A stretch of DNA of 64,000 nt from Aquanectria penicillioides (Eukaryota > Ascomycota > Sordariomycetes > Hypocreales > Nectriaceae): positions 1,364,001 through 1,428,000 of the forward strand of contig PYIU01000003.1 in assembly GCA_003415625.1 (NCBI GenBank). Reading direction: 5' to 3'. Position numbers and translations under genes: made by a program. The notes below the pieces were generated by a model that worked only from the letters and a program-made list of their open reading frames with translations, was not told the DNA's origin and did no database searches. This document shows, piece by piece, positions 23,220-35,100 of this stretch (its first letter is position 1; every line of letters begins with the position of its first letter).

Positions 23220-24438
23220 ATGCCGCTTCGTACTCGCGGTTCCAAAGTCAAAAAAGTTGGCGCTGGTGGCACGTCTCCCAGCCAAGGCACTCGTGTGAAA
23301 AGTGTTGGTCGCAACTCATCGTTTAGAAACACCACCCAGGGCCAACTGGAACACTTCGCCCACCTTGCCACCGCCACTTACAATGACGGAGCCAATGGGA
23401 TTGACGAAGAAGATGACAACATTGTCTCTGCAATCGCAACTCCAGGCAGTAGTTTTGGTAATGATGGCATCGTTACTACCAACGGCTCAACCGGCAATGA
23501 GCTACACCACATGATACAACCAACCTTTGGCACGAGCTTCCCGATGGACTCAGTTCTCAGCTTCAGTGATGACCGAACTGCCGTGGAGATAGCTGTGGAT
23601 ATGTATGGAGATGTGATCAAAATCGACAGCGCCCTATGCCGGAAACTTGCGGGCGAGTTGGCCATGCGAGTACCTGTCCAACGTCGCCCCGAGCAGAAGC
23701 TCAACATGGAACGACGCAGCAATGTAGAAGCTCTGCTTGCTCACATCACCGGCAACCTCTCCATCCACCAATGCAAGAATTGCCACAAAGGCCACGGCCC
23801 ATGGAAGCAATGCGTTGTCTTAGACGGTCAGATGTGTGGTAGCTGCGCCAACTGTTGGTTCAATGCTAGTGGGTCCAGGTGCACATTTCACGGTGAGTCC
23901 GGTCAACCATCACATACTCCCTGTCCCTGATGTGCTGAGCTCTTTCTCACCAAAACTTGATTTCAGAAACCAACAACCCTCGTGGTATTTTTGGACATAC
24001 TTCATTCCCCCATTCACGGGTATGGTGCCGCACCAACAGACTTCTGTGCCACTGCCCCCAATGCCACAGTCTGTTTCGGCGTTGACTCAACCCTCCCCAA
24101 GGCTACGTCAACCTTCTCCCTCACCAGTCTCGGCGCCTTTTTTTCAATTCAACACAGAAAATCTTGGGTTAGATGACTCGACCTCTCAACTGGTCTCCCG
24201 AGGCATGGGTGCTGTCCTCGGTTTCTCCAAAAGAGACAGACATCTCGCAAGAATTGAAGCTGCAGCAGAGGAGCTCGGCATGCGAGTTGCCGAGTATGAC
24301 GAATACCTTCGTACCCCGGAGGGTATGGTCGAGCAACAGCGTGCTCAAGAAAAATTCCAAGAGCAATGCCAAACTCTGACTTCTGAGTTGGAGCTTGACG
24401 ACAACGAGCCCTCCCAGGGAACCTCCGTGAATGGATAA
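23220..24438 (+). CDS. Cysteine-rich fungal protein, DUF3716-like
   Basis: The first exon (23220-23892) encodes 224 residues and one extra base. It ends in a cluster CKNCHKG, QCVV, MCGSCANC and SRCTFH with spacing C-x2-C-x9-C-x7-C-x2-C-x2-C-x8-C, the pattern of the fungal DUF3716 family and probably metal binding. The N-terminus is basic and low-complexity. After GTGAGT (intron 23893-23966), the frame runs only 18 codons before meeting a stop unless a second intron (24020-24069, GTATGG...CACAG) is removed. It then joins a good frame (24070-24438) with a Pro-rich linker and a helical C-terminus starting DRHLARIEAA. That model gives 364 residues. The second intron lacks a clear branch site, so the 3' part is tentative and a broken frame is possible. 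The molecular function is unknown. Confidence 0.65.
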
Positions 24439-26612
24439 TCAGCCAGATGGCTTGCTGCCATTCGCCAAGTCCTGAACGGAATTGATGAGACTATCCCGTG
24501 AGGAATATCTTTACTTGTATTTCTATATGCCCTAGTGCGTCATGGACGGATCAATATCTGTCACTATGATGAAAAGAAGCAATGTGAAACCAGAGACTAC
24601 GAACATGCATGAGACCACTTGTTCGAGGTAAGTGGCATTGTCTACCGAGCTCGACTTCATTCGCCCACTGACCAACAGAGCTACCTAGGTTGCTTTTTCC
24701 ATTGGACCAAGCAACCTAATAGTTAACATTTGATTGTGGATTACTGCCATTTGCGCCTAAAAGTGCTAATTATTGATGCTGTGAAGAGTTTGCTGACAAT
24801 TTCGGCTGTGGAATACTTGGTCTGGAAACCGCACAGAGCTCCAGCTTTGGAGAAACTTTGCAGGTGGATGTTGCCACGAGCAGCATACTTGAGATGGGCA
24901 GCGCATACTCTGGACGAGGTTATGTATGATTATAAAGACCCGAGGCCCTTTCTCAACGCCTTTGACTGTTTATTATGTTGAAGATACCTGCCCTTTTTGG
25001 ACTGGTAGGTTTCAACTTGGATCTCCGACCTGCCTCTGACAGCTTGGGCCCCAACCTCAAGGATGGACGATTACATGAGACATGTACAACTGCATCTACC
25101 ACGGTACCAGAGCGCTGAAACGGGTGGGGGAGGGAAGAAGCTTGGTGAGATATCCATTGGGATAAGAAGAAGCTCAAAAGAGCCGTTGAGAGTCCAAATA
25201 ATAAAGGGCACGAGTGCGACCTGGAGAGACTTGTTGGACAGTCATGTCAATTATGTACGATATCATCTTCACGGAACAAACCAGTCACTTACATCCGTCC
25301 CACCAGCTGACTCTTGTTGTACCATCGCCCGCCCACCCGCCTGCATGCCATATGTCACCATGAACCATCCCGTCCTATCCTAAGCTGCAGCCCAGTGTCA
25401 GAGATACATCATATGTGGCGTCTTTGGCACATCGTCCGCCATGGCCATTATCCTTGACTGCAATGCACGCAAGCAGGCAGAGAGGGCAACGGGTTTCAAA
25501 GACTCGTCCATATCCAACTGCCATTCCCGGTTTTCCGTCCCAAGCCCACATCCTAGCAGCAGCCTATGACGCATGTTCATTCTTCACGAGGGGTTCTAGA
25601 AGGAGAGGCAAAGAAACGAGAGGGAACCACATGTCATTTAAAACGAGCAGCTGACCAAGGAAAAATAAATCTTGGCCATCATCTGCTTCTTGTCTTTTCT
25701 TTGCCTTGCTTAACTAAATGGGGTCTGAACTATGCATGAGGAAAGGGAAAAAAAAAGTTGAGAGAGAAAAATAAAATGAGGGACAGGATAGAACCGAGAA
25801 AACAAGACCGGGAAAGTAGAAGAAAAAGAAAAAAGAAACGAAAAAGAAAGAAAACTCCAGAGTCCCTTGTCCCTCGGCTCCTCTTTTGTGAGCCAGCACA
25901 CGCATGCATGGCCTCTCGTGTTATCATCCGCCCCTCCTTGTTTCAACGGCCAAAAAAGAAAGCAGTGACTGAGAAAAAGGAACGGAAATTGGAAAACTGA
26001 GCTGATCCTTCAGCATTACAGCGAGAAAAAAAAATTGTGAAATAAAAAAGAAATAAAGTATAATAAAACCAGTAATAAAAAAAAGAAAAAGGAACACCGA
26101 GCGCACGCAAATGTAGCAACATTGATAGGAAAAGAGTTTCGTAATTAAACAAAAAAATAGATGGCCACCATTCTCCGTCGCCCATACTGTCAGATGCAAT
26201 AGTGCCTCATCGTCATCTTCTTCTCTCCGGTCCAATTCACTTCAATCCATCCCCGATTCGTCCGGCCGCTGGCCCTCGAGGCCTCTCTCATCCGGCTCGG
26301 CGGCTTTCTGATCTTTCTTCCAAATGACGTTTTGTGATACAGATCAACTCCCATCAGCCCGCGAAATCCTTACAAAAGGGAACCAAGGTCAACCCGGGCT
26401 CAGCCAAAAGCACTAAATGTGGGTTGGCGGCTGAGGCGATAAACAGGCACGCGAAAGGGGTGATCGTGCGTATGTGTGCGCCTCAACCTCCGGCCCATTG
26501 GTATGACGAGTACAATGAAAAAAAAATCGTGAGCCATGTCCCCGTGGCCCATCTAAGCGGTGTCGTTATTAAGTTTGAGGGTATTCGTGTGTTTTGGTGG
26601 GGAATAAATCAT
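24439..26612. other. Intergenic, DUF3716 gene to G-alpha 3' end
   Basis: About 2.2 kb where both flanking genes end. The strand around 25740-26150 is A-rich, with many AAAAAG runs and poor complexity. The frames across it are composition artefacts with poly-Phe or poly-Lys character. Nothing recognisable was found between 24440 and 25680. Confidence 0.65.
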
Positions 26613-27882
26613 TTAGATCAGACCGCAGAGACGAAGGTTCTCTTGGATGATGATATCTGTGGGATCTTGTCAGCTCATTATTCATCGTGAATGGAACTTT
26701 GATTGTGCTAACCGTTGACTGCCGCCATGACGAAGCGAATCTGAGTGGTATCGGTGGCGCAGGTGAAGTGAGTGTAGATTTGCTTAGTCTCGTGCTGGTT
26801 CAAGCTCACGAATCTGTTGAGAATATAGTCGCATGCCGCAGCGTAGTCGTCACCGCCCTCGTAATCGGGAAAGTAGTTCTTCATGGGGCTGACGGGCAGC
26901 TTCTCCTTAAATCGATCGATTTTGTTGAGGAAGAGAATGATGGAGGTCTTGATGAACCACCTTGAGTTGCAGATGGAGTCGAAGAGGGTGAGAGCCTCCT
27001 GCATTCGGTTGACGGTCTCATCTTCGAACAGAAGCTGATCGTACTCGGAGATGGCGACAAGGAAGAGAATGGTGGTGACATTCTCGAAGCAGTGAATCCA
27101 CTTCTTTCGCTCAGATCGCTGACCACCGACGTCGAACATGCGGTAGGTCAGATCACCGATGATGAAGGTGGTCTCGGTGATACCGGTGGTCTTGACACGC
27201 GATCGGAGGACATCCTGATCGTTGGGCATGTAGTCGGGAGCGGCAATTCGGGCGATGTTGTCGAAGTAGCTGTGGAATGGGTTAGCATGGGAGCGCGATT
27301 CGTTAGTAGGGAAAACCACGCACTATCTGGCCGAATCGTTCAACTGGTACTCTCGAGATCGCTTGAAGCACTCCTGGACACCACGGTCCTTCCACAAAGC
27401 CTCGATGGCGCTGCCGACCTCTGGGGGAGGACATCACCCTCGATCTGAGCGGGCTGCATGAAGATGGTCTGGACGTGGTACTCCATTCGCTGGTCCTCAA
27501 GGGGAAGCTCGAGCGACTCCATGGCCTCGAGAATGACGCGCATCGACTGAACGGTGTTGCTGAAGATGATTTCCTTGAAGGATTCTCGCTCGTCACGAGA
27601 GTAGCCACCCTCGTGGATAAGCTTCATCTGCTTGAGAATGGTGGACTTCCCGGATTCACCAGCACCTGATGACGGTTAGAGAAAATCCAGAGCGATGATG
27701 CGATAGTAGCTTCGCATGCAGGTCGTCGAAGGCCGGCATGGGGATAAGGGGGGAGGGAACATACCGAGAAGCAGCATCTTGATCTCGTTTCGCTGCATCA
27801 TCTTATCCCGTTTGAGCTGGTTCTCGATCTCCTCGTTCCGGGCCTTGCCCTCCTTCTCCTCTGTGCTCATTCCGCAACCCAT
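26613..27882 (-). CDS. gna-1: Group I G-protein alpha subunit, frameshifted in this sequence
   Basis: Exons 27882-27765, 27665-27324, 27269-26713 and 26656-26613 encode a G-alpha of the FadA/GNA-1/FGA1 group, which transduces GPCR signals for growth, conidiation and virulence at the plasma membrane. Visible features are MGCGMS (Gly2 myristoylation, Cys3 palmitoylation), the [10 protein letters not shown]-loop (about residues 40-48), RVKTTGI (switch I), DVGGQRSE (switch II), [10 protein letters not shown] (guanine specificity), CATDT, and the C-terminal CGLI pertussis-toxin-type cysteine. The last exon (44 bases) supplies only the final 14 residues. In exon 2 the C run at 27423-27427 is one base short. 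After GDVLP the frame shifts and stops at 27340, giving 147 residues. Downstream, [10 protein letters not shown] resumes in another frame. One more base would make exactly 353 residues, the family length. Assembly error is the likeliest cause. Confidence 0.95.
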
Positions 27883-29115
27883 TGTGACGGTTTGGGGCTT
27901 GTCGCCGCGACGTTACTCAAAAGGTCTCTGGATAAAAACTGCGATGGTTCGGCGACGCGTCGGGGCGAGGGACGTCGAGGTCGCAGACAGGTCTGAAGGG
28001 CGACAAGCGAATGTCAGTGTTGAGTAGCAACGATGCTGGGTATCTTAGAGAAAGGTGGAAGAGGCCGAAGGATGAAGGGGCGAAGGAAAAGAGAGAGGAG
28101 GTGAGGTGAAACAAGTGAAGGCAAGGTGAGGTGGAGTGAAGAGAAAAGGAGATGGAGGATGGAGAAGCAGCTTTTGGTGTAGCGCGGCGGCTGGGGGGGG
28201 GGAGGAGGAGGAGGCTGCAATTTGGAGCACGACACACGAGTCGTGCCAACAAAGGCCCAGCCCGGGGCGGAATCTCTCGCGCCTCCCCTGGACCAGGGGG
28301 GGAGTGGGTTGGCCCAGGTAGTAGCCGGGGGAGGGGTGGATGGGGATGTGGGTGGGTCGAGCGAACGGAGGTAAACAGGATGAGCTTAGTGATTGAGCCA
28401 GCGAGCAAGCAAGCAAGCAAGCAAGCCAGCACGGATAGCAGAACAGCGACCTGGACAGAGCAGAGCAGGGGGTAAGAAGGAAAGCGAATGTAGGTAATGC
28501 AAGAGAGCGCGCGCGCACAGCAAGCAAGCAGGCAGTGGGCGCACGGAGAGCCGGGGCACGGCGATGGAGTAGCGAGGAGGGTAAGGGAGCAGGAACCGGC
28601 CAGAGAGTGTACGAGGCGACAGTGGATGGATGAGCAATGGAATTGCGACTGACCTGTATCGATGGAGTCGCGGCAAAGGGCCGATGCCAATTGAAGTTGG
28701 CAGATGCCAGAAATGAATGCTATGGCCAGGAGGGATGGATGAGCGGACGAGTGGATGGTGCGCGCCCAGAAAAATCTCCCGACAGTGAATGAGGAGAGTT
28801 CGAGACCGAGGCGAGAATTGCGAAGGGGAGGGAGAAGGCAGGAGCGTGCGAAGTAAGTGAGAGAGGAGAGACACACAGTGGATGAGATGGCTGGATGGCT
28901 GGCTGGTTGAATGAATGAATGAATGGCTGGAGGGCCCGGGGAATAAGGATCCCGTGGCAGCGCGAGAGGTGATTGGGAGAGTGATGTTCAGGAAGGGCGA
29001 AGAGGGGTGCGCGGAAGAGCGAAATTGGAAATTAGGGGGGGGGGAGAAAGGCTGGGCGTGGGACGAGTTACCTGTCGGGGAGGGAGGAATAAAGGGAAGG
29101 GAAAAAAAAAAAAAA
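27883..29115 (-). promoter_or_regulatory. Pyrimidine-rich leader/promoter of the G-alpha gene
   Basis: Read on the coding strand, this 1.2 kb upstream of the G-alpha start is strongly C/T-rich, with embedded (GCTT)n and (TTCA)n runs and a 13-base T run near 29102-29115. Long CT-rich 5' leaders are usual for fungal signalling genes. Two long minus-strand frames here (to 319 codons) are Ser/Leu/Pro/His low-complexity and I do not call them. Confidence 0.55.
28405..28426. repeat. (AAGC)n tetranucleotide repeat
   Basis: About five and a half tandem AAGC units on the plus strand. A second tetranucleotide array (TGAA)n lies at 28908-28925. Both are inside the CT-rich G-alpha upstream region. Confidence 0.9.
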
Positions 29116-32100
29116 GAAGGCTTGACTGGTACTGTATGGCGGACTGGGGGCTCCAGAATAGTGAAGTGAATCACTAATTAGCGGCAGACAGCGCTGAACT
29201 ACTCGCTGATTTGAGTGCTGGGGCCTCTGCACCTACGGCAAGGTACTGTGCAGCCCAGGCACCACTAGATCGTCTGTCCTGGCAGCTACTTGTGCGACTA
29301 GCGAGGGTCAGGTACCTCAGAAGGCGACGGCCACCAGCGCAATGTCGCTCAGGGCCCTGCACCAGGCCTGGCGTGGGCGGATCCCCCAGGGGGGCGCAGG
29401 TCCTCTCAGTGGGTTACGGGGGCATGCGAGGGACTGAGAAGGGCCTGTGAGGGGGCCATCGACCAGTGAGAGGGGCCCGCCAGGCCAACTTGGGACGCTC
29501 CCAGAAAACCCAAGGCCTTGAAGCCTCAGGTACCGTGTGCCTACCCACCCACTCGTCCGGGGTGAGCGAGTACATGGCCCCATCCACCCGACAAGGTACA
29601 CAGTGCGTGTCATCCAAGCGCAGCTCTGAGCTCTCGGTGCCTCTAATCTTTTGATGCTGAGAGATGATGCTACCTTGGGGGTGGCAGATCCAGCAGTTTC
29701 CTGCCCGCGCTACTGGGACGCTCCTTGCCGTGCTACAACATTGACACACAGTGCCGCGATTACTCGTGCTCTGTGCCTCTCTCGATCCGCCTACGGACTT
29801 CGGGGTTCTGGTTACTGGGATCAGGATTTGGACTGGAAATGTGACTGCAACCGGGATGACCGCTCAGCTGCCCAAAGTCGCCCGGCAGAGATGTGCCATC
29901 ATGTCGCGCGGACCGACGGGCTGGCAGCGGCTGGCGGGGAGAGTTAAAAAGGATAAGCAATGGAGAGCAGGAGGGGGATCGCCCTCGCAGCGACTCGGGC
30001 CAGCGAGTGACTCTGACAAAGTTGTCGCTGGGCCAGTGAGAACCTGTAGCAGAATGCTCCGCTGCGGCCAAGTCCGGGATTGCTATTCAATGTTTCTGCT
30101 CGGGGGCACTTTAAAGGAGGCCCACGGTGGAGAAATGGTGCCATCTACATGTCCCTGGCAGAGCATTGACGAGGCGGCCCCCAGCTAATGTCGTGGTGCA
30201 TATCAGGACGCCCGCTAGGGACGACCTGACTTGCGGAGAGCGGGATTCTTTGCGCATTACCAACATACTATGTACGGTCGGCCACCACGACGACGCTTCA
30301 GACGTAGCGAAGTACCTACAAGCTCTCCCCCCAAGGCTTTGGTCTCCAATGGAGCCTGGGGTCATGAGCTGCGGATTCTTGTGCCTTGGATCATGGCCGG
30401 TTGCAGAGTAACTTTTCCTGGTGGGTGGAGCATCCTACCTATCCAACTGATCCATCGATTCAATGTCCTCGTCAGGAATAGCGCTGTCCCCCTGCTGGCA
30501 ACTAAGCCGGGGTCGACAAAGACGACCGGGCCTGGGGGTCCAAGCAGCAGATGATCATGGCCGTTCGACGAGGGATCAGGGCGTTGCACAGCACGCGCGA
30601 GGTTATTGAGGGATGCCATCGGCAGTCTTGATGGCAAGATTTCCACAGGATGGTCCAGGGTCGTTGCCTCCGTCGCCGCCTGTGGTCCGTTGCCGGTCAC
30701 ATTGCCTGACACCCATCAACGGCAATGCTGCCGGTGTGGAGAGACATTCTGGAAGAGCCACTGTCATTGGAGGCGTTGTTCCCCCCATCTGCGCCTTGTT
30801 CCTCAGCACATACGGGTACTTAGGTGTTGAGCAGCTGTCGACTCTCGTGGCGCTTGAGCTTGTGCTATGTATCAGAGCAGGTCCTGTAGCTACATGTACC
30901 AGCCTGACGCGGACACATAGAGACCAACTGGATTGCCAGCATTTGGACATTGATCCGCAAAATAGGGGCCAGGACAGTGGATAGCTTGCCCATTGTGAAC
31001 GGTGGAGTTGTCCCAGCCAAATGCACGACGGCTAAGGCTTGGTTTGGGCCAACTAGCCAACTATCAGCCACCAACCAAGAACCACTTGATGGCACCGAAA
31101 CACCTTATCCGTCAAGAGTTGCTGTGCTACATGCCCGACTCTTCTCCTTCAATGTCTGGGTTGCGGATGACTCTCGCTCGCTGCAGTTCCGGATGGTGGT
31201 GCTAGTCCGTGGGCCCCGCGGCAGACCCCTTCTCCGTCATGACGTGCCATCGTGGCAGCAAGTCCCACTGCGACGTCTGCCGCGAGAGTCAGTCTTGTCG
31301 GAGATTCAGAGACAGGGACCAATCATGTCTCCAACCAGGGCTTGGTCCTCAATCTCCAATCCCCGAGCGCTAATCCCGTTGACGAAGAGCCAGGAGCTCA
31401 GGAGCCCTATAGCCAGCATACCTTGCCATTATGCGGCGTCGTCCGTCGCCGGCCGGCTGTGGCAACGGTGGAATCCATCACCACTAGCTAGGCCTCATTT
31501 GCGAGGCCATGCCCTGTAGAGCAAAGGCAGAGTCCCTGGTTTGAATCGAACCTGAGCATTGCTTGGCGACAAGTTGTCTACGTACCTCGCCTGACCAAAT
31601 AGGCACCTGGTCGCAGGTAGGGCACAGTGCTTGGTACCTAGGAAGGCACACCTTACCTTTGACCTTCATCCCCTTGCCTCCATCCAAACCCATTAGTTCA
31701 GGAACGGCTCATGCCTTCCCTGTCTTGCAATTGCAACGCAATGATTCAAATGCCCAAAACGGAAGTCGTTACCAATCCAATCACCCACCCAAACAAAGCG
31801 CTCGAAAGGTCAGTGTAAATATGCCCGATTGCGATGCTGTGTTTCGCGATAGATCAGAGCAGACTCGTCAAATCTCAACTGCAGCAACGTTGATTCAAGT
31901 GCCAAGGGTTTTTGTTTACCTGTTTCTCGTCTCTACAGACAGAGCGAGTTCTGTGTTACTCCTTTCTCATTGTCTCTGTCGCTGTCTCTCCCTTTGTCTC
32001 TCCCCTCGGTCCCTTTCCCTTCCTGGTTGACTTGCGTTCCCTCGCTGTCCCTTTTTGATGCCGAAAGGGACTACCCTTGCAAGGCCCAGTTACACCACCA

Positions 32101-35100
32101 AGTCAAACAGGCTGCGGGTGGGCTCACCAGGATGTGCTCAATCATCCATTTGCAACGTCCAATCGCAAGCAACGGCCTGGCGTTGTACCTTGTCTCCTGA
32201 CTAGGATCCTCCTTGATGATGCTCCCCCCACATGTGCAGTAGAGCTGCCAAGGGGCACCACCAGGGATCGCCAGGTCGACCTGTGGGGCTCATGACCAGC
32301 AGCAGTTCGTCGGTAGAGAAGGCATCTAGAATGCCGTCTGTGTTTCGCAGCGATACTCGTGCAGGGCTGACCACTACTGTCTCATCACCTTAATTTCGTT
32401 GCTTTTCCCCTTCGCTCTCCCTTCTTGACATCATTGCTCCTATTTCCCGCTACCAGGCAAGGCAAGGCAGTGCAACTATCGATATGCTGCCCGGGATATG
32501 GCCGTGATCACGAAACTTGGCCTTTTGACCCGGCATGTCTTTGGAGCTTTGTCTCGCTTGCTCCGACGAACGTCGATCGTTCGCTTTGGCAAACAGCCTG
32601 CTTTTGGTGGATTGACGCCACAGCAACTGCTAAGTGACACACCAATATTGAGCAGGAACATAATTGCCCATATCTCCTCCATGGTCATATTTGTATCGGC
32701 TAGGACCCAGCACAGAATCACAAACATTTGGGGGGGGGTAAAACGATACTCAACAGCTACCAAACCCCAAGTGCATGTATCGAAGACATGGAGGAGGCCC
32801 GGTGACGGGCTGGAACATTCATCTATCTACCTCATCCTATTGGATCAAGGCCGGCCTCAGTAAGCTCGCGGAAGGCCAGCATAAGCCCCCAACTAAGACA
32901 TTGGCCTCAACCGCCACAATTACCTCTTCCGGCCTTCGCACACCACGGACTCCACGGGTACTGGTGCCGCCGTCAGGATCTCTGCGGCTTCCCACTAATG
33001 AGTACCCGCTTTCCCACTGCCTTCAGCCAGTGTTCAGGCTGAGGCTAAAGTCTATCATGCCTATGGATTAGGGCTCATGAATGTCCAGCCAGGGCAGTGA
33101 GGGAAGGGCCTGAGTCAAACATGTTCGATCAATTCGCTCTCCCTGGCCCACACCCCCCCCCATTACTACGTTGCGGATATGTGCCAATAACAACAACCCA
33201 GAAGGTTCTTCCAGCCACAAAGCATCCACAAAGCAGATGGAGAAGTGGGAACGACACAAATCACGGTAGCACTCTGAGAAAACCCAATGCGATGGTAACC
33301 TGATCCCGTTGGGTGACTTTATATCCAAAACTAAGCCTCATCTCCAAGTCTTGAATTTTTTGGTCGTCTGCAACGTGGACGAACTCGGGAAATACGTGCC
33401 TGTTCAGAACACTAAGCGCCAGAGGCCCGTTCTCGGGAAGGTTCACGGGCCTAGATGTGGACGATTGTTGTAGACCTCTCTGTCCAAGCCTCGGCAACAA
33501 CCCCATGTTGAAATCAAGATGGCGAGACGGCGCTATACGGATACTCAGTGGTAGTCCTACATTATACGGGGTATTTGGTGGCAGGGATGCCACAACGGTT
33601 CTGAAAGGTCCCCCGAGCCTCTTGCGATCGGACGGTCGGCCAAAGACCTTGATGACGGTCGGACGTCCAACGGGTTGAAAGGCTTGGAATCCTCCAGTCA
33701 AGCGGCCGCCTGCTAGGGAGAGTGAGGCTTGAGCCCAGACACACATGCACGCCACATTCGCGGAGCCGTCCAAAGTTTTTCCTGCCAGTTGTTTTGTGAA
33801 CGCAACAGTTGGTCCACAAAGAGTCACTCCCTTCCATCGTATGGCAATTTTCCTTTGCACAGTTGTCGATCATCACAACATAAGGACCCCTTTGAGTTCT
33901 CTTGACTTCAACTTCTGGAAAGTCTCACGCTCAGACCCTTCGGAGCTTCGGGGCAATGGGTGATCTCCATCTCAGTTCTCCATCGCCTAGCTCTCTAAAC
34001 TCCACCATGGCCTGCCATGCCTGCCTAGCGCGAACCTGCGGCAACGCGAGGAGCCAACGAGAGCAATCCTTGCTATAGCTTCTATGGACCAGCCTTCGGA
34101 GGGGCCAGCAGATCGGGTCTAGCGCCCTCGCTGCTTCATGGATTCGCTTCAACTGAGATCGCTTTTCACGAGACGCACAACGCCATTGACAAGGGCCAAT
34201 TGCGAGAGGTTCAAATGATGCTGTACGGCAGGGTTAAGCTTCGATGATGAAACATTCAATTTTCTAATGGCATTCCATCACCCCACGACATACTGAGTCA
34301 TCTTGGCACAAAACCCCCCATTCCCATCACACTAGGTGAGATGACCATCGAGTTAGACTTCGCTGTCCAAAGCACCCATCGGGACGTGTTGGCGCTGAGA
34401 ATATTTACACCAACGCACAGGAAGCTACTGGAGGCTACTGGAGCTTTCTGGACTCTAGCTGGTTGTCTTCGAGTTAATTGGTCATATGCCGAGATTGTTC
34501 AGAGTAGGACAGGGTTAATTGCCAGTATTGTACCTGGATATGGAGTGCAAATTCTGTCAGTGTTATCATGCTCCCACATTGAATCAATCAGCTTTCGCAG
34601 AGACTAAAGCAGATTTTCGGTCCTAAGCTGAGACGCTACGTAATAAACCAACCTTGTTGCAATAAGGGATATGCATTTCACCCTGGCTACGCATGGACTG
34701 GGCCGGTAGCTGCGGTCATCATTCGAGACTTGAGAGCCCGGACAATCACCACAGCCGAGTCCGCGTCCGTCTCCCGCTCGTTAGTCACGTCCCAAGGGCT
34801 CTGCTTACCGTGAGACTTTTGCGTGGGTTACCATAATTCTTGGATCATGGAGTGATGGTCAAAAGCAGCACCCCTCGGATCTGTGGATCCTAGTCAAATC
34901 GACCGCTAGCGAGGAAAGGATCCATTGTTAGCTCACCACCAATTGGACTGGGGTTTCCTGGGGACACTCAGACCCTCAAGCTGACCCTCATTTCGAGACG
35001 AAATAAAGCAATTTTACCTCCGCCGAAGCTATAGACCTTGGTCGATGACAACATGTGGGGACGTGGGTCCTCATCCTCCAGGCACGTCTGCGAGACAGGG

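Noticed and set aside
27917..29174. Two long minus-strand frames of 319 and 262 codons upstream of the G-alpha gene
   Set aside because: They translate CT-rich, low-complexity DNA (Ser/Leu/Pro/His), overlap each other in different frames and lie in the expected leader/promoter.
31525..31560. tRNA B-box-like GGTTCGATTC on the minus strand
   Set aside because: The flanking bases do not form a T stem or an acceptor stem, and no A box or anticodon arm is placed correctly.
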